DNA from: BMS3Abin12 sp964487445
GTDB taxonomy: Bacteria > Pseudomonadota > Gammaproteobacteria > 21-64-14
Length of the DNA stretch: 24,330 bases
Reading direction: 5' to 3'
NCBI GenBank assembly: GCA_964487445.1
Contig: CAZAQG010000037.1
Span: 1 to 24,330 of the forward strand
Position 1 is the stretch's first letter. Each line of letters begins with the position of its first letter. Below, piece by piece: positions 24,001 to 24,330 of this stretch. The position numbers were made by a program, and so were the translations under genes. Under the pieces are notes generated by a model. The model ran no database searches. It saw only the letters and a program-made list of their open reading frames with translations, and was not told where the DNA came from.

Positions 24001-24324
24001 TCCCTGATCGGCTTCATCGCCCTCGCCGGCATCGTCGTGCGCAATTCCCTATTGCTCATCGACTTCATCCTGGAATACCGCCGCCAGGGCGTGCCGCTCG
24101 GCGAGGCCGTGCGCGAAGCCGGGGCGGTACGCTTCCGCCCGATCCTGCTGACCGCGCTCGCGATCATGTTCGGTTCCGCGGTGATGGTCCAGGACCCGGT
24201 ATTCGGCGGCCTGGCCGTGACCCTGATCGCCGGCACCTTCGCCTCCACCGTGCTGACCCTGTTCGTCATCCCGCTGGTGTACCAGATCTGGCAGCGCGGA
24301 GCGGCGGCGACCGGCGACCGATAG
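21037..24324 (+). CDS. RND-superfamily inner-membrane efflux permease
   Basis: The product has 1095 residues, somewhat longer than AcrB-like pumps (about 1,050). It shows the two-fold RND plan: an N-terminal helix (25-43), a large periplasmic porter loop, a helix bundle from about 355 to 530, a cytoplasmic linker rich in charge (about 565-610), helix 7 near 560-580 of the second half, a second porter loop and a final helix bundle. The transmembrane-4 motif is LSLGLLVDAGIVVIEN with Asp421. AcrB has two aspartates here (VDD); this protein has Asp-Ala, as in heavy-metal RND pumps. The AcrB Lys940 position is Arg1002 (AGIVVRNSLLLIDF), and RFRPILLTALAIMFG keeps Arg1034 and Thr1039. The substrate cannot be stated. 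The TAG at 24322 is complete, six bases from the window edge. Confidence 0.93.
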   Translation: MSSPPGPVLNSAGRLTRAFLHTKITPLIMLAITLFGVLAILVTPRLYNPEIVVPAAEIIVARPGNGPEQIQRQVVRPLEQLMYSLRRVKHVYGYAADDVGVVTVQFEVGADETSSLMYLYNELQRNIERLPLGARRPIVKSIGINDVPILALTLSSKKLTGPQLREVGEHFLTQLHSVPDVGLSTIIGSEPRALKILVDPQRLASTGITLEHLLGVLEGSNVVAPGGDLENDNRRIPLRVNAAFASVRELGDLIIGVRDRRPVFLKEVATLVQGPRNEQQHAWIAFGKGANVAHPDPRNAVTIAIGKRPGTNAVTVAQAVLAKLKVLDREALPEGVRVTVTRDYGHRADEAVNTLIEHLAIAAGVVLIILFFFLGWREGVIVTLLVPLTLFIVLGVGLVIGQTINRITLFALILSLGLLVDAGIVVIENIHRHLHHVRSPRDFATLITEATNEIGNPTNVATLAVILAFIPMLFVTGMMGPFMRPIPINVPIAMIASLGLAYIVVPYIALRWLRKQAAARREVLERPSLEEKDLSPRDPLRRIFLALFAPLQEHRIRRNLFFGIVVILLLGSLLMPTWQFIRPQGMNGPESPLGVSLKMLPEGNVGTFTIQIQTPAGTALPATDRIARAAARITGRNRYVHDVVGYLGRTGPLSFAGMVRGDEMMRGGDVAQIVVNLVPKDRRPHTAVIGDEVWRALAPLRAEFPATRIMLFLVPPGPPTRAQVVARLYGPDYGTLRRLAHTVSERFRGVYGMINVHDSVTDTHPEYRIHVDQRKAMLAGVVPGQVAGLVHDLVAGKTIGSLFRPTVEPEDIIVRLDRAHRAWIQQIEDLTITNPMGKRIPLGSIAEIRRVDAAKPVFSRDGHKVVYVMGDVLDYSPEYATLVLDHRLDGRTLAPGVRVTTGNLRFFASQPDDVSRYQILWGGDMRLTLDVFRDLGTAFLVAMVFIYLLLVAYYQSFVLPLIVMGAIPLTLVGIFPGHWLFHVPFNATSLIGFIALAGIVVRNSLLLIDFILEYRRQGVPLGEAVREAGAVRFRPILLTALAIMFGSAVMVQDPVFGGLAVTLIAGTFASTVLTLFVIPLVYQIWQRGAAATGDR

Positions 24325-24330
24325 CTACCT

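Noticed and set aside
1..24330. CRISPR arrays, tRNA or rRNA genes, phage genes.
   Set aside because: No regularly spaced repeats, cloverleaf-type sequences, rRNA motifs or phage structural signatures were seen by reading.

Overview
The window looks like part of a high-GC proteobacterial chromosome, most likely gammaproteobacterial and perhaps a sulfur-oxidising or acid-tolerant chemolithotroph. That placement is an inference from gene content (four-part pyruvate:ferredoxin oxidoreductase, class I aldolase, fungal/plant-type H+-ATPase, tripartite RND pump) and from strong GC bias. There is no rRNA, tRNA or other taxonomic marker. By eye, the left 2.9 kb is clearly less GC-rich than the rest.

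Left region (1-2940). A ParE/RelE-type toxin enters from the left edge on the + strand. It is followed by a decayed reverse-strand fragment of a group II intron reverse transcriptase. Then come two minus-strand genes: an exported single-domain rhodanese and a membrane chemoreceptor with a four-helix-bundle-like sensor. A FliA-like promoter may drive the chemoreceptor.

Central region (2940-13405, all minus strand). Reading in the direction of transcription: a plasma-membrane-type H+ P-type ATPase; an operon of class I fructose-bisphosphate aldolase, phosphoenolpyruvate synthase and a LOG-family nucleotide hydrolase; a universal stress protein with its own terminator; and a MgtC/DUF4010 membrane protein translationally coupled to acetate kinase. 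With the neighbouring pyruvate:ferredoxin oxidoreductase, these enzymes connect acetate, acetyl-CoA, pyruvate, PEP and fructose bisphosphate. They are set among energy-stress functions (H+ pump, universal stress protein).

Right region. A compact minus-strand operon (18153-13649) encodes the gamma, alpha and beta subunits of a 2-oxoacid (pyruvate):ferredoxin oxidoreductase. Its fourth subunit fuses a GltD-like flavoprotein to a 2[4Fe-4S] ferredoxin domain. Between this operon and the ATPase lie a REP-like GTAG hairpin and a perfect 31-bp inverted repeat. Divergent from the operon, on the + strand, is a complete TolC / membrane-fusion / RND permease operon (18505-24324). Its putative promoter carries an AT-rich palindrome placed like a repressor operator.

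All calls come from reading the sequence and remembered family motifs. No database search was possible.
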